From Anaerophilus nitritigenes (lineage in GTDB: Bacteria; Bacillota; Clostridia; Peptostreptococcales; Thermotaleaceae), in contig NZ_RYYS01000032.1 in NCBI RefSeq assembly GCF_004138215.1, forward strand, positions 166,821 to 230,820: 64,000 bases of DNA, in the 5' to 3' direction. Numbering within the stretch: the first letter of the stretch is position 1; each line of letters opens with the position of its first letter. A program made the translations under genes and the position numbers. The notes beneath the pieces were generated by a model. The model was not told the origin of the DNA. It saw only the letters and a program-made list of their open reading frames with translations, and did no database searches. Shown here piece after piece: positions 54,370-62,549 of the stretch.

Positions 54370-55662
54370 ATGGGAATTTATACAAAAGAATTTTTGAAAA
54401 AACACATGAACATTAGTGAAAAAGTAGTAGATCTAGCAGAAAAAATAGAAAAAGAAGTAAAAGATCAATTTGAAAAAATTAATGATATTAGAGAACTAAA
54501 TCAATATAAAGTTCTAAAGGTTATGCAGGATATGAGAGTAAGTGATATGCACTTTCAATGGAATACTGGATATGGGTACAATGATCCTGGAAGAGAAAAA
54601 ATAGAGGAAGTATATGCAGCACTTTTTAAAGCAGAAGATGCTATAGTACGACCTACTATTGTAAATGGTACTCATGCACTTACTTTATGTTTAACAGGAA
54701 TACTAAGACCAAATGATGAAATGCTTTCTGTTACAGGAAGACCTTATGATACATTAGAAGAAGTAATAGGAATCAGAGGAGAATATAGTGGTTCTTTAAA
54801 AGAATTTGGTGTTACATATAAAGAGATCGGATTTTTAGAAGATGGAAGTATAGACATAGAAAAGATGAAACAAAGTATCACTCCTAAAACGAAGATGGTA
54901 TACATGCAAAGATCTACTGGATATAGCTTTAGAAAAGCTGTACAAGTAGAGGATATGAAAAAAGTTGTTGAAGAAGCAAAAAAAATAAATCCAAACATTA
55001 TTTGCATGGTAGACAATTGCTATGGAGAATTTTTAGATACTGTAGAGCCTACAGAAGTAGGAGTAGATGTATTAGCAGGATCTTTAATTAAAAATCCAGG
55101 TGGAGGATTAGCTCTTACAGGAGGATATATTGTAGGAAGAAAAGATTTGGTTGAAATGATTTCTTATCGTATGACATCTCCTGGAATAGGAAAAGAATGT
55201 GGACTAACCTTTGGAATGACAAGAAGTATGTTCCAAGGATTGTTCTTAGCGCCTCACGTTGTAAGTGAAGCTATAAAGGGAGCAATATTTTGTGCAAAAT
55301 TATTTGATCATTTAGGATATGAAGTATCTCCAAGCTTTGATGAAAAAAGAAGTGATATTATACAAGCTATCAAGCTTAGAAGTCCTGAGGCTGTAGTTGC
55401 ATTTTGTGAAGGAATACAAGCAGCAGCTCCAGTAGATGGATTTGTAACTCCTGTTCCTTGGGATATGCCAGGATATGATAGTCCTGTAATTATGGCAGCT
55501 GGAGCTTTTGTTCAAGGATCATCTATAGAGCTTAGTGCAGATGCCCCTATCAAAGAACCATATGCTGTTTATTTCCAAGGTGGACTTACTTATGATCATG
55601 CTAAGTTTGGAGCATTAAAGGGACTTCAATACCTTATTGATAAAGGGTGTATAGAGTTATAG
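54370..55662 (+). CDS. PLP-dependent methionine gamma-lyase-family protein (YnbB/aluminium-resistance type)
   Basis: 430 residues, fold-type I PLP enzyme. PLP-Lys region AGSLIKNPGGGLALTGGYIVG; cofactor Asp in CMVDNCYGEF; substrate segments VRPTIVNGTHALTLCLTG and QRSTGYSFRKAV. This COG4100 family includes B. subtilis YnbB, and is often labelled cystathionine beta-lyase or aluminium resistance; the real substrate is unsettled. It sits at the usual place after the hfq-spoVK region. ATG behind AAGGAGAAGG. Strong terminator downstream. Confidence 0.9.
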   Translation: MGIYTKEFLKKHMNISEKVVDLAEKIEKEVKDQFEKINDIRELNQYKVLKVMQDMRVSDMHFQWNTGYGYNDPGREKIEEVYAALFKAEDAIVRPTIVNGTHALTLCLTGILRPNDEMLSVTGRPYDTLEEVIGIRGEYSGSLKEFGVTYKEIGFLEDGSIDIEKMKQSITPKTKMVYMQRSTGYSFRKAVQVEDMKKVVEEAKKINPNIICMVDNCYGEFLDTVEPTEVGVDVLAGSLIKNPGGGLALTGGYIVGRKDLVEMISYRMTSPGIGKECGLTFGMTRSMFQGLFLAPHVVSEAIKGAIFCAKLFDHLGYEVSPSFDEKRSDIIQAIKLRSPEAVVAFCEGIQAAAPVDGFVTPVPWDMPGYDSPVIMAAGAFVQGSSIELSADAPIKEPYAVYFQGGLTYDHAKFGALKGLQYLIDKGCIEL

Positions 55663-55690
55663 AAGTGTAGTTGTTAAATAAAGGTGTGAA

Positions 55691-55730
55691 AAAAACTTGC
55701 AAACCTAAAAGTGTTTTGCAAGTTTTTTTG
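55691..55730 (+). terminator. Terminator after the YnbB-like gene
   Basis: Perfect 13-bp stem AAAAACTTGCAAA (55691-55703) with TTTGCAAGTTTTT (55715-55727). Confidence 0.9.
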
Positions 55731-56394
55731 TGCTTCAATTTAATGTAGAAAAAGAGAGTCGAAGTGCCTTGAAATATGAAATAATATTAACAATTATGTT
55801 ATAATATGGATAATAAACGTATTATAGCAATCAAAAATTATTTCATACTGGTGGGATTTTAGAGTTGGGAGATTGAAAGGTTCACTGATCATGTATATTG
55901 AGAGATAATTTTTGGAATGAAACTAATGTTTATAATGGGAAGTTGAATGAATCTAGTATAAATGTTAAATATTTATTGGAATTTATTAAAAGTTATAGTA
56001 GGCTTGTTGAATCATATCATAAACTACTATATTACAGAAAGTATATTCCCGCATACCACTCATGTCGAGTGCGTAGTAAGGATAGAGAAGAAATTGTCTA
56101 ATTAAAATAAAGTTCTTCATTTTAAAATAAACTCTTTGCATTTTTAAAATAAAGTCTTGTAATGAAAGAGTTTGTTCGATATAGGGGCAAAAAAATAGAA
56201 GTGAAAATAGAAAATATACGTTGATAAATAAGGGGAAAGAATCATGGTTTAAGCCTTGAACCTTTTCCTTTTTTTAATGGAAAAGAAAATGGAAAATAAA
56301 AGAGATAGATAACCACAGATGAAAATGTTTATTTTAAAATCGAATGAAAGAATGAGGGGTTGAGAGGGGTGAAAATGAAAAGGTTTATTTTAAA
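55731..56394. other. Degraded, gene-free segment before the IS256 remnant
   Basis: No supportable gene. The segment contains a distant inverted repeat (ATGAAATAAT near 55775, ATTATTTCAT near 55838) and an AAGG...CCTT hairpin with flanking T and A runs (56236-56290). The phrase TTTTAAAATAAA/TTTATTTTAAA occurs four times between 56120 and 56395. This looks like relics of mobile elements. Confidence 0.5.
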
Positions 56395-56733
56395 CTCACA
56401 GAAATAGGCTGGGATCAAAGGGCTGGCTATGAAGCCTTGCAGGAGGTTAAAGAAACTTGGAGTAGTAAGTATCCTAATGCTATAAACAGTTGGGAAAACA
56501 ACTGGGACACCTTAAGCACTTTCTTTAAATACTCAGCTCCGATTAGAAAAATAATCTATACTACTAACGTAATAGAATCTCTTCATAGACAGTATAGAAA
56601 AGTAACCAATACTAAATCTGTATTTCCTACAGATGAATCCTTGGAAAAGATGTTGTATTTAGCTACTAGGGAAATATCAAAAAATGGAGCAGAAGATATG
56701 CAGATTTCTCTACATACGCAGTTAAGTCTATAA
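56395..56733 (+). pseudogene. IS256-family (Mutator-type) transposase, C-terminal remnant
   Basis: About 110 residues in frame, no start codon in the usual place. The segment EALQEVKETWSSKYPNAINS, then WENNW, FFKYSAPIRKIIYTTNVIES and LHRQYRKVTNTKSVFPTDES is the diagnostic end of IS256 transposases. The catalytic DDE part (about 280 residues) is missing upstream, so the gene is dead. It marks the beginning of the accessory stretch. Confidence 0.88.
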
Positions 56734-56829
56734 ATTTGTTAGTTTTTATAAAGTTTTATAGACTTATTGTTACTATTTCTTCATGTATTAGAATTGACTG
56801 ATGTCACGAAAAACTTTAATATGAAATGA

Positions 56830-56858
56830 TTGAAATTAGTCGTAAAAAGTGTTATGCT
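56830..56858 (+). promoter_or_regulatory. Promoter of the second ABC-F gene
   Basis: TTGAAA (56830-56835), a 17-bp spacer, TATGCT (56853-56858). It gives a leader of about 120 bases with hairpins. Confidence 0.6.
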
Positions 56859-56877
56859 ATCAACGGTAAACAAAAAA

Positions 56878-56919
56878 ATGTCGTTACTGCATAATAATCA
56901 ATTGCAAAATTGCAATTGA
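56878..56919 (+). CDS. Putative 13-residue leader peptide of the ABC-F attenuator
   Basis: An ATG 20 bases after the -10 opens MSLLHNNQLQNCN and a TGA stop. The peptide overlaps the left arm and half of the right arm of the hairpin at 56892-56925. Its SD is weak or absent. Such short peptides control many antibiotic-inducible ABC-F and erm genes by drug-dependent ribosome stalling. Prediction only. Confidence 0.45.
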   Translation: MSLLHNNQLQNCN

Positions 56920-56957
56920 TTATTATATATTAAAGAGCTTATTTTTATAAGCTCTTT
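56892..56957 (+). terminator. Leader attenuator: hairpin plus terminator before ABC-F
   Basis: Hairpin 1 is TAATAATCAATTGCAA (56892-56907) with its exact complement 56910-56925. Hairpin 2 is a terminator AAAGAGCTTA (56932-56941)/TAAGCTCTTTT (56947-56957). ATCAATTG...AAAA in hairpin 1 can instead pair with TTTTCAATTGAT (56955-56966), which would disrupt the terminator tail. Confidence 0.65.
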
Positions 56958-56982
56958 TCAATTGATAAAGAGAGGTAATAAT

Positions 56983-58722
56983 ATGCTAAAAATTGATAAT
57001 TTGTCGTACTCGTTTCCGCAAAAAGATCTATATAATAAAATTTCATTTACATTAGAAGAAGGTCAACACTGCGCTTTTATAGGAACAAGTGGCAGTGGAA
57101 AAAGTACATTGATAGATATAATTATGGATCCAGAAAGATATATGTTCGATGGTAAATTAGAGATAGACCCAAATTGTAGAATTGGGTATGTAAGTCAGTT
57201 CTCACAACTAGACAAAACAAAAGAAACTACTGTTTTCGAATATATAGGGGAAGAATTTATTAAGCTACAAAATGAAATGACATCTATTTGTACTGAAATG
57301 GAAACATCTTCGGATATTGATATTTTACTAGAAAAGTACCAACAAACGTTAGACGCATTTGATGCAATTGGTGGAGATGATTTCGAAAGCAACATTAATA
57401 AGAAACTAAATCTTGCAAACCTAATCAAGCATAAAGATCTAATGATATCTGAACTTAGTGGTGGGGAATTCAAACTTGTTCAAGTGATTAAGGAAATGCT
57501 TACTAGTCCAAACTTAATGATTATGGATGAACCAGATGTGTTTTTAGACTTTGAAAACCTCAATTCTCTTAAAAATTTAATTAATTCTCACAAAGGAATT
57601 CTGTTAATTATTACGCACAACAGATATCTATTGAATCATTGTTTTAACAAAATTTTGCACCTTGAAAACATGGAGCTCCAAGAGTTTGATGGAAGATATA
57701 TTGATTATAACTTTTCATTACTTCAAACTAAAATTGAGTTACAAGAACTCGCTGTTGCTGATAATGAGGAAATTGAGAGAAATGAGATCTTAATTAATAA
57801 ACTAAGATTTATCGCAACGAATAACGCAGATGCTGCTAAAGGGAAATCTTTAAAAGCTAGAGTTAAAATTCAAGAAAGATTAGAAGAGCGTAGAATTAAA
57901 GCGCCATTTGTAGATATTAAACAACCCAATATCAGTTTAGCTAGTGATAATAAAATCGAAGGAACTATTGCTTTAAAAGTTAATGATTACAGTGTTGCCT
58001 TTGATGAGGTGCTTTTAGAGAATGTTAACTTTGAGATTAAATCTACTGATAAAGTAGCACTTATCGGTTCAAACGGTACCGGAAAAACGACTTTGTTGAG
58101 AGAAATCTTTAAAAATAATCATGATTCCATTGAAATCAATGATGACGTAGAAGTGGCTTATTTATCTCAGATGCAAGGAGACGTACTAAATGAGTCGAAT
58201 ACCATACTTGAAGAATTTTTAGATGTTGGATTTGAAACTACTGGGCAGGTTCGATCCTATATTTCAAACTATGGTTTTGACGAAGAAGTTATGAATCAAA
58301 AGATAGAATTTTTATCTGGTGGAGAAAAGAATATCCTTCAATTGGCTAAAGTTTCTGCTAGTAAAGCAAACATGTTGCTTCTCGATGAACCTACAAGTCA
58401 TTTAGATATCTATTCGCAAATAGCACTTGAGACAGCCATAGAAAACTATAAGGGTGCGATTCTAATGATTTCTCATGATTACTATTCTATAATAAACTGT
58501 ATGGATTATGTTTTAATCATTGAAGATAAGGCAATTAGAAAAATGAGTATGCGAAAATTTAGAAAGATGATTTATGCTAATCATTTTGATAAAGACTATT
58601 TAGAAATTGAACAAAAGAAAAAATCAGTTGAAATAAAAATAGCATTGGCTTTAAAAGATACTGATTTTGAGCGTGCAAAAATTTTATCTGAAGAGTTAGA
58701 ATCGCTGATTAAGTTACTTTAA
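56983..58722 (+). CDS. ABC-F family ATPase, probable ribosome-protection type
   Basis: 579 residues from ATG 56983, behind AGAGGTAA. Two ABC domains, no membrane domain. NBD1: Walker A GTSGSGKST, signature LSGGEFKL, Walker B LMIMDEPDVFLD (PDVF in place of PTNH). NBD2: Walker A GSNGTGKTT, signature LSGGEKNI, Walker B LLLDEPTSHLD. The interdomain linker is basic (AAKGKSLKARVKIQERLEER). The C-terminus has a UVR-like helical hairpin (LALKDTDFERAKILSEELES). An attenuator leader and the accessory setting favour antibiotic protection, but the drug class cannot be told. Base composition is less AT-rich than core genes. Confidence 0.85.
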   Translation: MLKIDNLSYSFPQKDLYNKISFTLEEGQHCAFIGTSGSGKSTLIDIIMDPERYMFDGKLEIDPNCRIGYVSQFSQLDKTKETTVFEYIGEEFIKLQNEMTSICTEMETSSDIDILLEKYQQTLDAFDAIGGDDFESNINKKLNLANLIKHKDLMISELSGGEFKLVQVIKEMLTSPNLMIMDEPDVFLDFENLNSLKNLINSHKGILLIITHNRYLLNHCFNKILHLENMELQEFDGRYIDYNFSLLQTKIELQELAVADNEEIERNEILINKLRFIATNNADAAKGKSLKARVKIQERLEERRIKAPFVDIKQPNISLASDNKIEGTIALKVNDYSVAFDEVLLENVNFEIKSTDKVALIGSNGTGKTTLLREIFKNNHDSIEINDDVEVAYLSQMQGDVLNESNTILEEFLDVGFETTGQVRSYISNYGFDEEVMNQKIEFLSGGEKNILQLAKVSASKANMLLLDEPTSHLDIYSQIALETAIENYKGAILMISHDYYSIINCMDYVLIIEDKAIRKMSMRKFRKMIYANHFDKDYLEIEQKKKSVEIKIALALKDTDFERAKILSEELESLIKLL

Positions 58723-58788
58723 ATGGTATATGTGTAGAAGGAAATAATAACGTTGATTATAGGCTAAATTTATGATTTCAAAAATAGA

Positions 58789-58817
58789 TTGAATAAATAT
58801 AGATTTCATAGTATAAT
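58789..58817 (+). promoter_or_regulatory. Promoter of the YjiH-type gene
   Basis: TTGAAT (58789-58794), a 17-bp spacer, perfect TATAAT (58812-58817). Confidence 0.75.
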
Positions 58818-58859
58818 AATTCGTGTTAAGCAAATGAGATTTTTATGGAGGGAATTGTC

Positions 58860-60215
58860 ATGAAGAACAAATTGAAATTTATATTATTATCTATTTTAGG
58901 TTTTTTATTTTTTCTAATGCCTTTCCAGTTCAGAGGCGAAGAAAAAATAGCTATATCACATATTGTGAGTTTTATTACAGGGAATTATCTTAATTTATTT
59001 ATTAGCTTTACAGTAATTTGTGCGTGGGGTGTATTGATTAGTACAGCTGTGTTTTTATTCTATGAATCAAAACATAAAGCTGTAAATGAGGTATTTAAAG
59101 CATCACCATTAAATGTATTTTTAAGAATTGTAGGTTCTTTTCTATATTTGGTGGTTATTAATGGTTGGTTTTCAGATACAGCGATAGGGAATATGATTTT
59201 AGATCCTAATACAGGTGGTCTTATGGCTGGAGATGGTGGATTGTTGACTACTTTGTATATTACTTTTTTTGTAGGTATTTTAGCGCTACCAATGTTAACA
59301 CATTTTGGGGCAGTTGAATTTTTAGGTGTTTTATTAGGATCTTTTATGGAAAAATGGTTTAAGGTTCCAGGCTATGCAACAGTAGATGCTATTGCTTCTT
59401 TTGTAGGAGATGGTACAATCGGAATCGTTGTAACAGATACTCAGTATCAGAGGGGATATTATACAAAGAGAGAGGCATATATTATTGCAACTAGTTTTTC
59501 TATTGTAGGAATTGCCTTTGCTTCAGCTGTTGCTGAAGAATTATCTTTTGGTCATATATTTCCTGTTTTTTATGGTGCGATTGCTTTAGTAACGATGATT
59601 ATTGCATTTATTACAGCAAGAATGCCACTTAAAAAATTCAGTAATGATTATTATGAAGGTGTAACGCCAAATAAAATCCATATGTCTAAAGATAAAAGTA
59701 TTTTTCAACATGCTTATGCTGCTGCTGAGAAACAAGCAGAAGAAACAAACTTGATAGATGTTTTTAAAGGCTCTATTAAAAGCATACTAAATATATATGT
59801 TGGATTTTTACCTGTGATTATGTTTGTAGGAACGCTATCGTTGATCATTGCAGAATATACATCATTTTTTACAATCATTAGTTCACCTTTAGTCTATATC
59901 TATACGACTGCAGGTTATAGCAAGGATGTAGCTATGATGATGGCACCAGCTTCTGTATGTGGATTTGCAGATATGTACTTGCCGTCTTTATTTATAGGAG
60001 AGTCACCATCCGAATCTTCTAGATTTTTTATAGGTGTATTAGCATTTACACAATTAATATTTATGTCTGAGACAGGAATGGTTTTAGTAAAGACAAAAAT
60101 TGGTGTAAATATGTTTGATGTTATTAAGATTTTTATATTTAGAACGTTAATTTCTGTACCTATATTAATAATTATTACAAGATTATTGGTAGCAATAGGT
60201 ATAATTGCATTTTAA
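58860..60215 (+). CDS. YjiH-family membrane protein with nucleoside-recognition (Gate) domains
   Basis: 451 residues from ATG 58860, 7 bases after GGAGGG. About ten to eleven transmembrane helices. Gate-type segments are in FLGVLLGSFMEKWFKVPGYA, TVDAIASFVGDGTIGIVVTD and GFADMYLPSLFIGESPSESS. The family is related to SpmA/SpmB and nucleoside transporters; the substrate is unknown. It has its own promoter and a terminator, with no regulator beside it. Confidence 0.82.
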   Translation: MKNKLKFILLSILGFLFFLMPFQFRGEEKIAISHIVSFITGNYLNLFISFTVICAWGVLISTAVFLFYESKHKAVNEVFKASPLNVFLRIVGSFLYLVVINGWFSDTAIGNMILDPNTGGLMAGDGGLLTTLYITFFVGILALPMLTHFGAVEFLGVLLGSFMEKWFKVPGYATVDAIASFVGDGTIGIVVTDTQYQRGYYTKREAYIIATSFSIVGIAFASAVAEELSFGHIFPVFYGAIALVTMIIAFITARMPLKKFSNDYYEGVTPNKIHMSKDKSIFQHAYAAAEKQAEETNLIDVFKGSIKSILNIYVGFLPVIMFVGTLSLIIAEYTSFFTIISSPLVYIYTTAGYSKDVAMMMAPASVCGFADMYLPSLFIGESPSESSRFFIGVLAFTQLIFMSETGMVLVKTKIGVNMFDVIKIFIFRTLISVPILIIITRLLVAIGIIAF

Positions 60216-60228
60216 AAATCAAGGGATG

Positions 60229-60262
60229 AAGGGACAGATACATTGTCTCTTTGTCCCTTTTA
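60229..60262 (+). terminator. Terminator after the YjiH-type gene
   Basis: AAGGGACA (60229-60236)/TGTCCCTT (60252-60259) with a loop of 15 bases and TTT after it; it abuts the IS66 end. Confidence 0.7.
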
Positions 60263-60276
60263 AATGTATGTATCCG

Positions 60277-60914
60277 TCAAATACAGCCCATATATAACAC
60301 AAGTCCTATCGTATAGTAACGTCTAGCATGTGCGAAGCAACCTACTCTCGTTACATTTTCCACTGAGTTATATCCACTATAGTCATCTGTCTGCAAGAAT
60401 CCCTTAAATCCTTCAAGAAATTTCTTAGCATTTTTTCCAGATCTTGATGGAGTATACTCATAAAGTACAATCTTTTTTCCAAAGCTGCCGCTTTTGTAAA
60501 GCCACATATATGACTTGCTATTAGAATCTTTCCCGTCCTTTGTTAGAACTCTAAGAGGGTTCTCATCAGCTTGGATAAAGGTTTCTTTTAAAAGCTCACG
60601 CTTAAGCCTTTCAAAAAATGGCTCAAGCCAAAGCTCTGAAGTTTTTATTATCCAGTTAGCCATATTTTGCTTTGAAAGCTCTATACCGAAATCTTTAAAT
60701 ATTCTCTCTTGCCTATCAAGAGGAAGAGCAGCCGAATACTTTTGATACATAAGATATGAAATCAAAATAGGCGAAGCAAAACTACCCTTTATTACAGGCT
60801 TATTTTGGCATTTGCTATCTCCAGCTCATGTTGAAGCTTTGCATTCTCGTTTTTAAGATCATCTACTGATTCTTTATTTAGTTTTATATCTTTAGTATCA
60901 GCTGTATTTATCAT
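60277..60914 (-). pseudogene. IS66 transposase TnpC, deleted remnant
   Basis: Two pieces on the minus strand. The N-terminal coiled coil (MINTADTKDIKLNKESVDDL to NAKISL, 60792-60914) ends at stop codons. In another frame, from about 60790, the middle of the transposase resumes (KGSFASPILISYLMYQKYSA, ANWIIKTSELWLEPFFERLK, QADENPLRV, LQTDDYSGYNS). About 100 codons of the zinc-binding region are lost between them. The end after GCFAHARRYYT is also lost, the frame running into the terminal repeat. It cannot be an active transposase. Confidence 0.85.
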
Positions 60915-60977
60915 AGGAATATTATATCATCTTTTAAGATTCAAAAAAGCTTTAATATCTTAAGACATAATATTATT

Positions 60978-61334
60978 TTAAATTAAAATCCTTTGAGGAG
61001 ATGGTTTGTGAGCATCTTCTTGCTCAACACTAAGTCCATCTAAAAGCCATCTGAACTGTCTCTCATTAATGGATAAAGAAAAGGAGCTTCCTTTTTGAGG
61101 CCATTTGAAGGATTCACTTTCCAATCTTTTGTAGTGTATCCAAAATCCATTGTTGTCCCAAACTAAAATTTTGATGAGATTTTGTCTTTTGTTGCAAAAT
61201 GCAAAAAGATGAGTGGAAAAAGGGTCCATTTTTAAAACATGCTCAACAATCAAAGAAAGTCCATCTACAGATTTTCTAAGATCAGTTGCACCAAGTGCTA
61301 AATGAACCTTTTCAATAGAAATTTGTTTTATCAT
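60978..61334 (-). CDS. tnpB: IS66 accessory protein TnpB
   Basis: 118 residues, full length for IS66 Orf2. Motifs VHLALGATDLRKSVDGLSLI, DPFSTHLFAFCNKRQNLIKI and VWDNNGFWIHYKRLE are diagnostic. Its exact role in IS66 transposition is not settled. The start overlaps the stop of the tnpA remnant, the native translational coupling of the element. It is the only intact gene of the element. Confidence 0.92.
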   Translation of the reverse strand: MIKQISIEKVHLALGATDLRKSVDGLSLIVEHVLKMDPFSTHLFAFCNKRQNLIKILVWDNNGFWIHYKRLESESFKWPQKGSSFSLSINERQFRWLLDGLSVEQEDAHKPSPQRILI

Positions 61335-61432
61335 AGCATCTTTAATGTCTTTATTAACTTAATTAAAAGCATCTCATCATAATCATCATTTACACGATTA
61401 ATCCACATTTCTTTGTTTTCATTTTTGTTCAT
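61331..61432 (-). pseudogene. IS66 TnpA remnant (33 residues)
   Basis: ATG at 61432 (minus strand) behind GGAGGTG opens MNKNENKEMWINRVNDDYDE and ends after LIKTLKML. The WxxRVxxY start and overlap with tnpB fit IS66 Orf1, but the remaining two thirds (the HTH part) is deleted. Confidence 0.65.
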
Positions 61433-61620
61433 AAAAAAGAAACACCTCCGATATTTATTATCTTTGGTGTATTATCTCATGACAATTTAATGGAATCTAT
61501 ACGTGTCCTATTTGACGGATGCGAAAGAACTTCTAAGTATTAATAAAACTAGAAGTTCTTTTTGCGTTTGCTATTAAAAATGATAGTATACTATATATAG
61601 TTAGGAGATGAGGAAAAAAA

Positions 61621-62448
61621 GTGAAAGATAAATTGTCAATTGGTGAATTTGCAAGATTAAGAAATATTACCACTGAAACATTAAGACACTATGATCGAAT
61701 AGGTTTACTTAAGCCTATGAAAGTAGATCCTAAAACTGGATATAGATACTATTCTATTTTACAATATGAACAATTAGGAACTATTAAAGAGCTTCGCCAA
61801 CTAGGGATGAGTATTGATGAAATTAAGAAGTACTTTAATAATAGAAATTTAAAACAATCTGTTCATATATTAAAGGATAAACATGATAAACTTATAAAGA
61901 AAATAAAGGAATTACAAGAATTAGAAAAAAATATAAGTAAAAAAATAAAACACTTAGAAGATATTTCTCAAGTATCAGATTTTGAAGGTATAGTGATTAA
62001 AGAAATTGAAGAAAGAGAAATCATTACATTTGATAAATCTATAAAAAATGAAATTGATTTAAGCTATGCATGTCTTGAATTAGAGAATACATTAAAAGAA
62101 ATAGCACCGATACTTGCAAGTAATCGCTTTGGAGCAATTAGAAAACAAAAGGATATAGCGTTAAATAAGTACAAAGAATCAATTGTAATGTTTCTTTTTA
62201 TTAAAGATAAAGAAAATATTGATGAAAAGCATATTAAAAAGATAGAAAAAGGGACTTATGCTTGCTTGTATGGGAAAGGGAGTATTTGGGATATAGAAGT
62301 GCATTTAAAGAAAATGATTGCATATATTGAGAAAGAGGGATATAGCATATGTGGTGATATCCTTCAAATTGATCAAATAGACATTAGTGTTACAGATAAA
62401 AGGGATGAAGTATTATTCGAAATACAAATACCTATAAAAAAGCATTGA
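61621..62448 (+). CDS. MerR-family regulator, multidrug-responsive type
   Basis: 275 residues, GTG start 8 bases after GGAGATGAGG. N-terminal MerR HTH (LSIGEFARLRNITTETLRHY, DRIGLLKPMKVDPKTGYRYY), a coiled-coil dimerisation helix (about 80-120), then a BmrR/GyrI-like effector domain (about 125-275). The next gene is a MATE exporter whose promoter has the MerR hallmarks. The -35 of that promoter overlaps this gene's stop codon. An own promoter TTGCGT-19 bp-TATACT (61562-61592) is possible but weak. Confidence 0.9.
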   Translation: MKDKLSIGEFARLRNITTETLRHYDRIGLLKPMKVDPKTGYRYYSILQYEQLGTIKELRQLGMSIDEIKKYFNNRNLKQSVHILKDKHDKLIKKIKELQELEKNISKKIKHLEDISQVSDFEGIVIKEIEEREIITFDKSIKNEIDLSYACLELENTLKEIAPILASNRFGAIRKQKDIALNKYKESIVMFLFIKDKENIDEKHIKKIEKGTYACLYGKGSIWDIEVHLKKMIAYIEKEGYSICGDILQIDQIDISVTDKRDEVLFEIQIPIKKH

Positions 62449-62475
62449 CCTCTGTGTTACACAAAGGTTTATAAT
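62445..62475 (+). promoter_or_regulatory. MerR-type promoter/operator of the MATE gene
   Basis: -35 TTGACC (62445-62450) and -10 TATAAT (62470-62475) are separated by 19 bp, too long for sigma-A alone and typical for MerR activation. The dyad ACCT-c-TGTG-tta-CACA-a-AGGT (62448-62468) is centred in the spacer. The -35 covers the stop codon of the regulator gene. Confidence 0.85.
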
Positions 62476-62489
62476 GGATTCCATTAGAA

Positions 62490-62532
62490 CAAAACATACT
62501 TATTAGATGGTTACGGTATGTTTTGTTATGTT
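62490..62532 (+). terminator. Attenuator-like hairpin in the MATE leader
   Basis: 10-bp stem CAAAACATAC (62490-62499)/GTATGTTTTG (62516-62525) followed by TTATGTTTTTT, between the promoter and SD. Possibly an attenuator, possibly just a weak terminator after the MerR gene. Confidence 0.5.
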
Positions 62533-62549
62533 TTTTGGAGGTAGAATAA

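Larger units (their letters stand above)
60270..61522 (-). mobile_element. IS66-family element, internally deleted
   Basis: About 1.25 kb between inverted ends GTATCCGTCAAATA (60270-60283) and TATTTGACGGATGC (61509-61522), which match at 13 of 14 bases. Full-length IS66 elements are about 2.4 kb. tnpA is truncated, tnpB intact, tnpC internally and terminally deleted. The flanking 8 bases are not identical, so no target duplication is seen. Confidence 0.8.

Noticed and set aside
55898..56101. 67-codon open frame with TTG start
   Set aside because: No SD, no family resemblance, and it lies in a degraded segment with mobile-element relics.
61562..61592. TTGCGT-19 bp-TATACT as a MerR autoregulatory promoter
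   Set aside because: The spacer length is suggestive, but the -35 is poor and no good dyad lies in the spacer; only the promoter of the MATE gene is convincing.
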